Shown: positions 1-11,959 of the stretch, one piece after another | How positions within the stretch are numbered: the stretch's first letter is position 1 | Layout of the letters: every line of letters begins with the position of its first letter | From: Siphonodentalium dalli | Taxonomy: Eukaryota; Mollusca; Scaphopoda; Gadilida; Siphonodentaliidae | Reading direction: 5' to 3' | DNA: 64,000 nt | NCBI GenBank assembly: GCA_032622095.1 | Contig: CP136069.1 | Span: 89,208,618-89,272,617, forward strand | Made by a program: the position numbers and the translations under genes | The notes under the pieces: model-generated | The model's input: only the letters and a program-made list of their open reading frames with translations | Told to the model about the DNA's origin: nothing | Databases searched by the model: none

Positions 1-21
1 GTTTGTGGATTAGGTTTCCAA
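1..21 (+). CDS. possible 3' tail of an EGF exon, cut by window edge
   Basis: The first 21 bases read VCGLGFQ in frame 1 and run straight into a strong splice donor (CAA|GTAAGT). The C-x-x-G-F pattern resembles the end of an EGF domain, which would fit an upstream EGF exon of the gene whose LamG exon is at 14031. Against it: only seven residues are visible, and the phase would be 0 rather than the phase 1 used by the other exons. Treat it as a hint only. Confidence 0.15.
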
Positions 22-389
22 GTAAGTATTTATTATAGTCGGATTCAAGATGTTTGTGGGTTGAATCTGGGATAAGAGTGCAGGAACATTGTCAACCATG
101 ATTGTAAAACATTTGTTCAAATTGGTTTATATTCGCGTATAATGTGTAGCATATTTATCAGAGGTAATATGACTGCTTTGATCTAATGTTAATGTGCAGA
201 AATATGTTTCATTCATTTCTGAATTTATTTGTTTGGCCATTTTTATTAAACTTTGGTCGTATTGAAAAACCAAAATATGTGATTATTATGAGAAACAAAA
301 TGATAAGAATAAAAATAACAAAAAGTCAAGGAAAAGAGAATAAAACACATGCACAAAAAATAACTGATTATATAAAAATACATGTACAT

Positions 390-596
390 TAATGCCCTAA
401 ATAATAGACTCTTTAACCACAGGAGAATTATGGGTAACATTTCAGAATTTAGTCGGAAATATGGCTTGTTGACATTCATCGGAATGCTCTCAGTGAGAGC
501 TTTTAGATGAATGACAACAAGCCATATTTCCGACTAAATCCTGAAAAGTTACCCATAATTCTCCTGTGGTTAAGGAGTCGATTATTTAGGGCATTG
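390..596. repeat. palindromic TA-MITE (family A)
   Basis: Near-perfect foldback. The arm reads AATGCCCTAAATAATAGACT through GGCTTGTTGACATTCATC, then returns in reverse. The consensus end in better copies is TA|CAGTAATGCCC...GGGCATTACTG|TA, that is a TA target with a CAGT start, as in Tc1/mariner-type elements. Confidence 0.75.
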
Positions 597-802
597 CATG
601 GAGACTCGGAGTCGTGATTTTAAATGTTGACCGCCCTGATTTCAATCGATTGCAACTCCTTCTATGGATGCCAGCTATGTGTATTAATTTTCACTAAAAT
701 AGGGTACTCTACACTAAATCCGGAAATTAATGGGACCATCTCCTATTATACTCAACAGAATATATGCGACAAATGAATGAATTTGAGCCATGGTTTAGTG
801 CA

Positions 803-944
803 AAATACACTCATTTACTTTATGAATGATGTAAAACAACATGGTAATTATCAGTATAATGAAAATGAGTTTATGGCTTGAGTCATTTATCTCATTTTCA
901 TTATAATTACCATGTTGTTTACATAATTCATAGAGCACATGAGT
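803..944. repeat. long hairpin, single copy
   Basis: Arms AACATGGTAATTATCAGTAT and its reverse, extending outward to AAAATACACTCAT / ATGAGTGTATTTT. It is unlike the other MITE families here. Confidence 0.6.
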
Positions 945-999
945 GTATTTTATGACTAGATTCTGTTGAAGTGTATTTTTTAGATATGGCAAGAAACGT

Positions 1000-1440
1000 G
1001 GTAAAAAAATTAGACGTATCCATTTTTTTCCCTGCTGCAATCGCTACAAGAAATCAGATTAGAAAAAAAGTTTACAGCCGAAGATTGAATCTAATATGTT
1101 TTACAAGTCTAAGTCATAAAATGAATTAAAAACCCTCCAGAGCACTGCCTGTTAAAACTCTAAGTAAAAAACTGAATTCAAAACCCTCCAGAGCACTGCT
1201 GCAGCCGTTACAGCGCTGCATTGAAAAAAAATGAGTCGCAATATTTGTAAAACATGCTTCATTTATATCTCTTAAAACTCTAAGTCCAAAAATGGATTCA
1301 AAACACTCCAGAGCACTGCTGCAGCCGCTACAGCGCTGCATTGAAAAAAAATGGGTCGCAATATTTGTAAAACATGCTTCATTTATATCTCTTAAAACTC
1401 TTAAGTCCAAAAATGGATTCAAAACTCTGTTATTGTTTAC
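1000..1440. repeat. 118-bp tandem units (three) with a flank, left arm of an inverted repeat
   Basis: Units contain CTCCAGAGCACTGCTGCAGC, GCTACAGCGCTGCATTGAAA and GTAAAACATGCTTCATTTAT. They follow a leader with CCCTGCTGCAATCGCTACAA and TTACAGCCGAAGATTGAA. The same leader plus units occurs reversed at 11960-12345, and units alone at 9690-9900. The 106-residue minus ORF is a read-through of the units. Confidence 0.7.
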
Positions 1441-1559
1441 CTTCAATTACCAATGTGATGCCAAAGTCAGCTCATTTAATTTATCTGGTGCTTTAAATGG
1501 TATGTACATGTATATTGAAAGATATACATAATTCTTGTATTATTGTATGATGTTCATCC

Positions 1560-2344
1560 TTGGGCAGATGGGACCTACCAATATAATGAAAAGCTGAGTA
1601 ATAATTGACCATAACATGCTAATTCTTAACAAACAAGTATTTGATTTCAGGATTACTATTTCTGCCACAGTGGCTTCAAAGTAAAATATTGTTTTGTTAT
1701 TTTCTGGTGCTTTTCATTAACTTTACATGATTGGCATTCCATCGCATGTTTATTTTAAACACTTCACCCCATGTGTCTGTCTTATTCTGTTAATATCACA
1801 GTTTTTCATAAAACATTTGTGTGGGTCCCCAATTCGCCTTGGAAAAAACTTGCCTTGCAGGGTGGGCACAAGTCCGAGAACAGATTGGAAAAAACTTGAG
1901 TTCCCGGGGTGGTGGGTTCCAAAAAAAAAATAACAAAATGTCAACCTTGTATAATGAAAATGTTCCTTACCACCACCCCTTCCCGCAGCTGCATGCACCT
2001 TTTCTGCTGCTGTCAAATGTAAAGTTTTCAGAAATTTAGCCAGGTATATATTGATATCTTTTCTCCCAAAATGTGCATGCAAAATATAACTTTAGAAATG
2101 TCCACAACCTGTGATTAAGTGGTCATCTTAATAAGCTGTGATGTTGGTAATTCTTTCTGAATTTCTATGAAGCTTGTAGGGCAAAATGATGCTGTTAAGA
2201 AAAAGTATCATCATTTTTAAGTTGTCATATTCGGAGTGTTTGCTAATCCAAGTTGATTTGAGAAAAATCAAGGGTCTATATGAAAAATTTGAGAACATAT
2301 ATATATTAAAATAATAATTATCTTGCTGGTGTTTGTAAAACGAC
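1560..2344. other. intergenic/intronic, nothing recognised
   Basis: AT-rich sequence without exon-like ORFs, hairpins or repeat matches noticed elsewhere in the window. Confidence 0.4.
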
Positions 2345-2712
2345 AGCGATACCCATCATTTGTAGTGATGGGGGTGTTCCTGTGCTCGACTCGTAACATC
2401 GTGGGGTGAAAATGTCATGCATTCGAATCCTGCTCGCTGACATTGAACAAATGCGGCCAGTATAATATAGTACCACAGTTGTCGATGCTAACTCGCCCGT
2501 TAACCAAGTACTCAGTCGGGAGTCGATGGATATTGTCAGTATGCTAATCCTGATATGCTCATTAATAGCTGCTTGGGTTGTTCCCTCTAAGCACGGTTGA
2601 GTATAATCACTGCCCAATGACAGGAGTAATAACCATGTTAAGCACATCGAAACTACTTTACTGTGAAATGTGCCATATAAATTAATGCATTGATTATTAT
2701 CATTATGAAGGG
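2345..2712 (+). mobile_element. tRNA-derived SINE
   Basis: A B-box-like GCATTCGAATCC lies near 2418, with a weak A-box-like stretch before it. The 3' part, GTGCCATATAAATTAATGC followed by ATTATTATCATTATG, closely resembles the shared tail (TATATAAAT plus ATT repeats) of many animal tRNA SINEs. The 134-codon minus-strand ORF across it is incidental. Confidence 0.55.
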
Positions 2713-3746
2713 TTTGTAACAACCAATGCAGGCGTTAATAGAATATTTGAGATTGTATGTTTCTTAATGTTTTACACAAAATTGTTTTTCTTTGATACAT
2801 TCAGATTAGCCAAACAACGAGTATTTTAACAACTTTAGATAAATTAACGAACACTTAAAGTCTTGCCCTACCAACATCTTAGCAAATCAAATGGACCACT
2901 TAACCAGGGTTGGGTGTGAGATTTAATTTCATAAAATATTGGCATTGGGCTGAGTAACATTTGAAACAATTGGGTCTATATGCATACCAGCCTTATTGTT
3001 GAGTTTACCTTTTAGTCAAATCCCAAGTATCAGTGAACATGGGGGTACCCAGTAAGAATCTTGAATTTGTCTACCTCTTGAGACCCTACTCACCATGAGA
3101 CCAATATATCAATCACGCACCCCCCCCCCCCCCCATGAACAACAACCCCTGTGTTAATTTCATCATACAATATGACTATGCTAACAATGAAGAAGCTAAC
3201 AATGAAGAATGTTTTTTTTCTTTCGAAAGAGGCAATAATTGAAGTTTGCCAAATTTTCCTACCTACCGGTACATGTAGTTTATCTCCCCCGTCACTCCAT
3301 TGAATTAGATGTTGAGGTAAAAAATATTCAATAAATTTGGTAAAAACAAATCCGAACTGTAATGCCTCTGCTGAAGAAAATCATGCTTCCTTGTTACCAA
3401 TGATAGTTTTAATGAGTCATATTGAATGATAAAATGAGAGTATCTGGCTACTATGGTAAGAAAAAATCAGACAAGGTGTGTGATCAGGGTGGGGCGAGGG
3501 AGATAACCTAGGTTATCTTCCCAGGGATGTGCAGGGGTAGAAACTGTTACACTGTTTTGTTGGCTGGTAATAGATCACAATACTGAGATATCGTATCATA
3601 GCTCATCAATGCTCTATCATAATCCCTCAGTCAGCTACTGCAGGTGCCATTGTTTAGTTGGTGATTGTGATCTGAAGCCAAATAATCTCTTGATGACCCA
3701 GAGGCTGATCCATGTCTGTGCAAACTGTTATCAAACACTCAATTGG
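2713..3746. other. non-coding, poly-C tract at about 3119-3134
   Basis: No exon or recognisable element was seen. A run of about 16 C (ACGCACCCC...) may be unreliable in length. Confidence 0.4.
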
Positions 3747-3754
3747 GTTATCAG

Positions 3755-4619
3755 TAGGGTCCTGCGAATTGGATATTTTGATCGAATCGAATATCGAATC
3801 GAATTCTGGAAATCAAATCGAATATCGACTCGAATATCGAATCGAATCATATATATGTGGTGCATTCTCAATGGGGCATGTTTTTTCAACGATTAGACGA
3901 TTTGTGAAACGTTCTATCAACTACATGCAAGAAGTTCCACCATAACTTATGTGGCGATGAACCGTCGTTTGCAATACTATTAACTTCAAATGGACAGATG
4001 ATTCCATAGATGGGTCATTGTCCTAGATGCCTGCGATTTATACATCAGGTTGCATTCATCTCAAGTTTAAGTCCCTTCACTACCTGCAGCTTTATCATGT
4101 TTAAAATAAACATGAATAACGACGACATTTTGTCAAGTGTCAAAGAACGCTCCGATGCCGGGAACACGTGTTGTTTAAATTCTCAGCTATACTACATAAT
4201 GCAGAATATGAGACGGATAGACGGCAGATAACGCTATAGCGGTTGCTCAGTCTCATAGCTATTATTATTCACGCGCATTGTCGGTCCATCGGTGATCTCC
4301 GGGCTTTTGGCTACCATGTTCAAAGCTAGAATTCAGGCGTATTTAGTAGTCCTATAGTGGCTAATTGCTGGTTATACTTATATTTAATATATATAATCGC
4401 GATGTACAATAAGAATTATAAGATGCATATATACATCATTTTCTGTAATTAAGTGGCACAAAAACAGCTAAGATCGATGTGTGTACTTGTCCGTAAACAG
4501 CCTACTTTTCCATCAGTGTATATTCGAAATTTCGAGTTGGCAATTTCGACTCGAATTCGAATCGAATTTGACTTTCGAATCGAATCTCGAATCGAATATC
4601 GAATATTCGCAGTACCCTA
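3755..4619. mobile_element. non-autonomous hAT-like transposon
   Basis: An 865-bp element with terminal inverted repeats TAGGGTCCTGCGAAT and, at the other end in reverse, TAGGGTACTGCGAAT (14 of 15 match). It is flanked by a perfect 8-bp target duplication GTTATCAG at 3747-3754 and 4620-4627. Subterminal regions are dense in ATTCGA/TCGAAT motifs in inverted orientation. An 8-bp duplication with TAGGG ends is characteristic of hAT. No transposase is encoded. Confidence 0.85.
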
Positions 4620-4629
4620 GTTATCAGGT

Positions 4630-5390
4630 ATCTGGACTGAAACAGTTATGATGTTTTAAGGGTGGCAAGATACTAGTATACTATACTAGTTAGGGTTAGG
4701 GATTGGTTATGGTTAGTAAGGCCAAAACAAAAAACTTCTCTGATTCCGATAACATTGGGATAATTATCCAGACAGGCAGGCAGGGATTTTTTTTTTTTAC
4801 AATTTTTTTTTAAATCTTTCAGCTGTGAGCGATATAACGGTGTAAGTCACGGTCCCATGGAATATGGTAGATCAATGTGTATTGAATATGAGCCAAGCAT
4901 TTGATAAACGAGAGGCCGATCACGATCGGCAGATGTTTAACCCATACCTTGGCGACAGCGATGAGCTATTTTCATATATCCTTACCCCATCCTTTTCATG
5001 AGTGCAAAACTTTAAACAATTCACACCTTACTATTAATTCACAAGTGAAATCACACTTATTGGGCACCTTGCTCACATTAACACAATGTTAACAGACGTG
5101 GCTTTGATTTCAACCTATTAGTGACTCCAACACAGATACATGTATGTCTTATAGAGTTATAAGTCTAATTAAGCTCAATCCATAGTCGGAGAGAAGCACC
5201 ATAGCTGTTATATATCAAATAGTTAAGAAATTAGGTAGATAAACATCATAGCAACTCAATTTATCTATTTATTACATTGGAACATGAGACATTACATATT
5301 GTGTGGGTTTTTTTATTATCATTGCTATTTTTTGGTTTATAATATCTTGTGTCAGCTGCATATTAAAAATTCATAGCAACCTATTAATAT
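4630..5390. other. non-coding with a short piece shared with 11.9 kb
   Basis: At about 4903-4950 the sequence AGGCCGATCACGATCGGC (itself a palindrome) and flanks match the reverse strand of 11922-11972. Otherwise nothing was recognised. Confidence 0.4.
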
Positions 5391-5399
5391 TTCACCACT

Positions 5400-7200
5400 A
5401 AAAAACAACCAATACCTGATCAACTATAGAAGTGAGGGATGTATAGACCTGGATATAAAATATGATTGCTAATGATTGGATATAAATGTTAATTTTCTTG
5501 TAAGTTGATCATTAGAAAGATATGTTTGTGAACAGTTTAAATATAATTAAAGTTAAAGTTAATATTATCACAACCATTCGATCGATACCAAAATCTATAC
5601 AGGTGAAGAATGTGTCATGATTATCACAGATGTGATTATTTATAGAGTAATCATGCAAAAAATATTTAGCTATCACATTGTGTCAACAGGATTGGTGAAG
5701 GATGTTAATATATTTAAGCAAATAAACCAAATGACCCTCACTATGCAGGTTAGAGGTGTGTTATCATAAACTGTGCCAGAACTATAAACATAATCAATGG
5801 AAATATTTGAGTTATCAAATTGGATAGTAAGGGGTTAATCTTACCCAAACTAATGAACTGATAAACACAGAGTAGTCAACAAAAAGCATGTCATTGGATT
5901 TAGAAACCCATACAATAAGTCAGTCTCAAGAATCCCAGCACTGTTAATATTATCCTGTAGCCCAAATGCAATTGAGGGAATTTCAAAATAAGACATATCC
6001 TCTAATGATGAATTTCAATTGGTCATTTCTTGAAACACTGACTGAACCTGGCTCAAAGTTAAAGTGATAATTTAATATATGTCTATCAGATAATATGAGT
6101 CAATCGAATGGGTTAATTTTAATCCCAAATCCATGCAAATTAAAAGTGGATCACCATCAACATGTACATAGAATAGGAGAATGATCAAATAAAAAACATC
6201 AGAAGACCATATGATGTGTGCAGAGGGTTAATCATTTTCAATGACATCATATGATGGAACTAAGGAATGCTGTATTAATTATTTTCTAAGTTATAACAAC
6301 AGTGTCTCTGTAAACAATAATGCCATGAACTGCATGGTTTCAACAGAGAACAGAACTGGAATAAAGAGTCTAACATCAATCAAAGTTTGACAGATGTTTA
6401 TATTAAGTCTGCAGCCACCAGTGGAACTATCAGGTCACTGTGTCCAAAGCAATAAATTATCTCCTTCCAATAACACAGGTGTGTGTTTTGTCTTGTTCTA
6501 TTCAAATTTAATAGTGCATGGAAAAGATGTATGAATTATAAAGGGCCATAACTCTGTTAATATATACCGGATCAAACCCATATTCGCACTTGATCTGTAT
6601 TTAGGGGTCAGAAATTCATATACCAAAATTGGTGTCGATCAGATGAAAAATGTTTGAGTCATCCTGGCTTGGATGAATTCTATTTAAAAACAAGAGTGGA
6701 AAGGGTTAACTAAACAATATCAAAATACATACAGATGAAGAACGTGCTAAGAAAGACCTAGGTAAGAAATATGAGGCAGATCAGAAGAAAATTGTTTGAC
6801 TTTGATACATCGGATAGCATTTGTGAGCAGGGTTAATTATTTTCTAAACTGATCAACCAATCGATACCAAAAACTATACAGGTGAGCCATGTGTCATCAT
6901 AAACCTGCATATAAAATATGAACACAATGGGTAAAAAAATACATGAGTTATGGCATCAGATAGAATATGACCAGGTATGGATGGAAAGTGTTAATCATTT
7001 CTAAACGGATCAACCGATCGATACAAAAAACTATACAGGTGAGGGGTGTGTCATCATAAACATGCACATAAAATTTGAACATGATCCGATAAAAACTACT
7101 CAAGTAATCGAATCGGATAGCAAGTGTCTACGGACAGACGGACGAACGACGGATGGTTGATCCGGACGTCGGCATTATGTGTACCATACATGGTATGGGT
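5400..7200. repeat. degenerate tandem array with GACAGACGGACG trailer
   Basis: Diverged units sharing AACTATACAGGTGA, GTGTCATCATAAACATGCA and TAAAATATGAACA (for example 6840-6960 and 7010-7130). It ends in CGGACAGACGGACGAACGAC. The last part (about 6840-7200) is present in reverse at 8580-8930, so the two arrays face each other. Confidence 0.6.
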
Positions 7201-7896
7201 ACACATAAAAACATGCTTTCTCTTCAATTCATTCACTCTGTAGTAAGATCTCTACCAACGCTGAGCTTAATAACTGACTTATTTTTGCTTTTGAGATTGG
7301 GAAAAACAATAACTATTCACATTGACACTCTAACAGGTATTAAACTATAGACTACATGTAGCATTCTGGAGAAAATTGGAAAAAAAATTGAGGCAGGCAA
7401 GAAAATCTCAGCCAGGCAGGGTATCGGAAACAAAGATTTTTTTTTTTTTGGCCTAATACTAGTATCCATTGTTTTGATAAGAGGGGCCCTTGTGTTCCCA
7501 GAATGGTGGGTCCTAAAATTGTAGAAAACAACTTTGTATCAGTATTTTTTTCCTAACCCCCTAATTTTATTTACCAGGCTAAATTAAATTAAAATACAAA
7601 CCCTATTCAATGTGGAAATAAATGTATCTAAATGCATCCAAACATGTTTCTGTTGCATTTTTTATATTTGTTTGTTGTTGTATCTTAGTGTTTTCAACAT
7701 GTTTGGCATGCCGTGTGATTTCAGAAGAGGAATTTCTGGAACGAGTTCGCAAACTGGGCCCGGCCATACATTTTTACCACAGTTACGACCTTTGATTGTA
7801 ATTTTTGGAGTTGCAATTTAAATTTTAAGACCAAACTAAAACAGATATTAACCAATCTGTAACAAATATTAACCGACTGATTTCAATTATTGTTTA

Positions 7897-8046
7897 GTAT
7901 AATTGGAAAATGCCCATCCCCAACCACAGGTCTCCAGAAGAAAATTTGACCCCACCTCCAGTAATACTTTAGTACATGTATTAAGTATTACTAGGGGAAT
8001 AGTCAAATTTTGTTCTGGAGACCTGTGTCTACAACTTTTCCCAACT
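7897..8046. repeat. foldback sequence
   Basis: Arms CACAGGTCTCCAGAAGAAAA and the reverse TTTTGTTCTGGAGACCTGTG around AAGTATTACT. It may be an independent MITE. Only one copy was seen. Confidence 0.6.
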
Positions 8047-8190
8047 AAGCAGGGGATTAAAAACATGTTCAAGGCTCATGCAGGCAACTCCCTCATCAAA
8101 TATTTTGTTCATAAAATTCATATTCAAAACTCGATCTTCCATCTATTCACAATTATAAATTTTAATTATTTTCTGCTGAAGATCGATGTA

Positions 8191-8644
8191 GGGTTAAAAT
8201 TTATTGAAAGGTAATTTTCCATGGATTGCTCAGGGGTGGTGGAAAAAAGTTATGTACACGTAGGCGGGGGTGGGTGGGTCATCATAAGCTCAAAAATAAA
8301 ATAAAAATTCACAAGCTGAAATTTATATTCTCCTGCCTTTTTATGTGTACGCTTACCATGTATGGTGCACATAATGCCGACGTCCGGATCAACCGTCCGT
8401 CGTTCGTTCGTCCGTCCGGGTTAAAATTTATTGAAAGGTAATTTTCCAGGGATTGCTCAGGGGTGGTGGAAAAAAGTTATGTACACGTAGGCGGGGGTGG
8501 GTGGGTCATCATAAGCTCAAAAATAAAATAAAAATTCACAAGCTGAAATTTATATTCTCCTGCCTTTTTATGTGTACGCTTACCATGTATGGTGCACATA
8601 ATGCCGACGTCCGGATCAACCGTCCGTCGTTCGTCTGTCCGTCT
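8191..8644. repeat. 227-bp tandem duplication
   Basis: Two nearly identical units (8191-8417, 8418-8644) run from GGGTTAAAATTTATTGAAAG to CCGTCCGTCGTTCG. Only a few differences were seen, for example TCCATGG versus TCCAGGG, so the duplication is young. The second unit runs on into the reversed array arm. Confidence 0.85.
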
Positions 8645-8930
8645 GTCCGTAGACACTTGCTATCCGATTCGATTACTTGAGTAGTTTTTATCAGATCATG
8701 TTCAAATTTTATGTGCATGTTTATGATGACACACCCCTCACCTGTATAGTTTTTGGTATCGATCGGTTGATCGGTTTAGAAATGATTAACACTTTCCATC
8801 CATACCTGGTCATATTCTATCTGATGCCATAACTCATGTATTTTTTTACCCATTGTGTTCATATTTTATATGCAGGTTTATGATGACACATGGCTCACCT
8901 GTATAGTTTTTGGTATCTAACAGGGTAGTT
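8645..8930 (-). repeat. reversed arm of the 6.8-7.2 kb array
   Basis: GTAGACACTTGCTATCCGAT to ACCTGTATAGTTTTTGGTAT is the reverse complement of the array end at about 6840-7140. Confidence 0.7.
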
Positions 8931-9071
8931 CTCACTTACCGGTATGTTAAGGAGAGTCTAAATCCACCAATAATAAGGATTACACTCTAACTAAACAATT
9001 GTAACACTTGTAATAATACTGTTACAATATGCCTAGTGGAGGAAAAATGTACTGGATTCATGCAATATATG

Positions 9072-9339
9072 AAATTGGATCTGGTGAACAGTAAATCATT
9101 GGATTTAGAAACCCATACAATAAGTCAGTCTCAAGAATCCCAGCACTGTTAATATTATCCTGTAGCCCAAATGCAATTGAGGGAATTTCAAAATAAGACA
9201 TATCCTCTAATGATGAATTTCAATTGGTCATTTCTTGAAACACTGACTGAACCTGGCTCAAAGTTAAAGTGATAATTTAATATATGTCTATCAGATAATA
9301 TGAGTCAATCGAATGGGTAAATTGGATCTGGTGAACAGT
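9072..9339. repeat. 222-bp patch copied from 5892-6112, flanked by a 21-bp direct repeat
   Basis: 9097-9318 matches 5892-6112 in the same orientation, with no difference noticed. It is bounded by direct copies of a 21-bp sequence at 9072-9092 and 9319-9339 (core TTGGATCTGGTGAACAGT). This resembles a target duplication around an inserted fragment. Confidence 0.8.
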
Positions 9340-9689
9340 CCCATGACATATGGGAAGATTGGGTACCTTCATTTGAGATCAGATAATAATATTAGTTCAT
9401 TTGTTTCAATGAATATTATATACAATATGGTTAGTTCAGTATCCAATACACACATTGGCTTGATTTTGTTTTAAAATGTGCAAATAGTTTGGTAGACAGT
9501 AGCTAACTTGCAGGAATTATTTCTCCTCTGTCCCAAGTTATTAGTTACATGGCAATATTAGTTAGGCTTTATAAATTCATACCTGACCAATGATGTATTA
9601 AATCCCGACTGGTTAAAATTTATTGTGAATTCCAAAAACTGAAAAACATTATTAGATTTTATCCAAACACTAGGCTGACGTGTGTGGGT

Positions 9690-9900
9690 AGGTGCTTTGG
9701 GGTGTTTTGAATCCACTTTTTGACTTAGATTTTTAACAAGTAGAAATGAAGCATGTTTTACAAATATCGTGTCCCTTTTTTTTTCAACGCAGTGCTGTAG
9801 CGGCTGCAGCAGTGCTTTGGGGGTTTTTAATCCATTTTTTTACTTAGAGTTTTAATAAGTAGAAGTGAAGCATGTTTTACAAATATTGCGACTCATTTTT
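9690..9900 (-). repeat. 118-bp satellite-like units, reversed
   Basis: Two diverged units with AGTGCTTTGGGGTGTTTTGA and GAAGCATGTTTTACAAATAT, reverse of those at 1131-1430. Confidence 0.65.
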
Positions 9901-9904
9901 ATGT

Positions 9905-9980
9905 TTACCCATACCATAGTATGGTAAACATAGTGTCGTTGCCCGGATTGACCACTCGTCGTTAGTCCGTCCGTCCGTCC

Positions 9981-10030
<50 letters not shown>

Positions 10031-10480
10031 AGACACTTTACGCATGGTGCGATAACTGAAATATTATCTATCTGATCGGAACCAAATTTAGTATGTAAGT
10101 TTCTTGGCCCAAAATACAGATCGAGTTCGAATATGGATTTGATCGGAGTTTTATTTACGGAGTTATGGCCCTTTTTCGACTTAGAATTCATGAATTCTAT
10201 GATAACTAAAAAAAAATGATCTGATCAGAACTGATCAGAACCAAATTTGGTATGTCAGTTTCTCCACCTAACATACAGTTCGAGTTCGAATATGGGTTTG
10301 ATCAGATTATTTTTAATGGAGTTATGGCCCTTTGACATAGAATTAATGCATGCTTCAATAAATCTACTAGTTTTCATCTGATAGGAACCATATTTGTATG
10401 TGAGTTTGTCAACTCAAAATACAGATCGAGTTTGAATATGGGTCAGATCCTGTTTTTTATACCAGAGTTATGGCCCCGTT
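9905..10480 (+). repeat. GTCC/GTCT-led tandem array
   Basis: A (GTCC)n(GTCT)n microsatellite at about 9969-10029 leads into three units of about 150 bp. Units share GATCGGAACCAAATTTAGTATG, CAAAATACAGATCGAGTTCG and GGAGTTATGGCCC. This array type recurs at 11400, 23638 and 52090 with different unit sequences. Confidence 0.7.
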
Positions 10481-10887
10481 TTAACTTAGAATTGAACAGA
10501 TTTGATATTTGCTTGCAACATATAACCAGAAGCAGCTTATAATTAACTGTGGTATCTGTGAGAAAGAGACTAGAGTTAAACTCTATTATTGATAATGAAA
10601 TCTGATACTCACTGCTGCTAGACATCTGTTTATTGCATTTCCATAGTGTGTGGACCCTGTTGGCTCAGGACTCCCAGGCAGCTCTTTGTCAGATTTAGGC
10701 TGCCTATCAATGCATTGTTCAAGTGACATACAGTCCCCTAATTTTATAGAGTTAAAATTGTTAACCCTGGTCATCAATTTTATGCTTTTGTATATTTTTC
10801 ATGTAGTCATTCTCCTATTATATCCCATTCGATTGTACAGTATGGACTTTTGTAGTTAAAATGAACCCTTCTCAACATTCCTGATAC

Positions 10888-11389
10888 TTAAAGACACGGT
10901 TGGCCTTGGCGGTGGGTATCCTGTGAAAATATCTCAACCCGTCAAAAACCGCCACAAACTGAAAGAACATAAAAATGTAGATAGACTTTGTCCGTATACA
11001 AATAAGAAATATCGCATAAACAGTATGTTATGGTCATATGTTTGACCATTGTTATGTAAACAAAGGCGTAAAAAGTTACTTTTCTGGTGTTTGTTTATAT
11101 TATGATGGTAAACATAAAGAGCGTTCTTTGTTGGTGAATACCTGATATGGAACTAATAAAGAGCGTTTATGCCATTTGCGTGTGATTAGCCAGTAGCATT
11201 GTGCTGTCTTCTGTAACATAATCAGGCTCTTGCTTAGGTAAAATATAGTAGATATTTATGATAGCATGCTGTTTACGCGATGGTCATGGTATATATGAAC
11301 GGAACTGTATGCGTTTTAATGTTTTTCTGTTTACGGTGTTTGGAACAAATATGAATATTTTCGACAATTAAGGCCGCACGTGCCTTTAA
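10888..11389. mobile_element. TIR element of unknown family containing two AATAAAGAGCGTT motifs
   Basis: Ends TTAAAGACACGGTTGGCCTT and AAGGCCGCACGTGCCTTTAA are imperfect inverted repeats about 500 bp apart. The motif AATAAAGAGCGTT occurs inside at 11155 and, with one base changed, at 11113. No clear target duplication was read. Confidence 0.5.
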
Positions 11390-11399
11390 TAGAATTGAG

Positions 11400-11720
11400 A
11401 TGTATGTAAATTTGGTATGTGAGTACATAATGCGATAACTCAAACATTTTCTATCCGATCGGAACCAAATTTTGTATATGGGTTTCTCAGCCCAAAATAC
11501 ATATCGAGTTTGAATTTGGATTTGATCCGAGATTTTGTTACAGAGTTATGGCCCTTTTTCCACTCAGAATTAACACATTGCCATAACTCAAACATTTTTT
11601 ATCTGATTGGAACCAAATTTGGTATGTGAGTTTCACACCCCAAAATACTGAGTGAGTTGAATATGGGTTTGATCCGATTTATTTTAAAGGAGTTATGACC
11701 CTTTTTTGAAAGAATTATTA
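11400..11720 (+). repeat. two further units of the GATCGGAACC array
   Basis: Units with CCAAATTTTGTATATGGG, CAAAATACATATCGAGTTTG and GAGTTATGGCCC, without the GTCC leader. Confidence 0.65.
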
Positions 11721-11959
11721 TTTTTTTTTACTTTTATAATAATAATAAAAAAAATGTCATTGACTCTTTCATTTGTTTTCATTTAGATATTGATGATTAT
11801 GATACAAGTTGATAAAATGGTTCCCAATGTGTCCAAAAAAATTTGAAAAACTAACATCATTATAACTCTGCCAATGGTACCCCGAATCACCACACCAAAT
11901 TTGTTTAAATCGGTTCAAAATCATCGCCAAGGGATGGGTTAACATCTGCCGATCGTGAT

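Noticed and set aside
1126-1446. 106-codon minus-strand ORF with internal repeats
   Set aside because: Read-through of the 118-bp satellite units. The similar ORF at 11977-12288 arises the same way.
2318-2722. 134-codon minus-strand ORF
   Set aside because: Covers a SINE on the opposite strand; no recognisable domain.
3119-3134. Poly-C run as a functional element
   Set aside because: Homopolymer of uncertain length, no associated structure.
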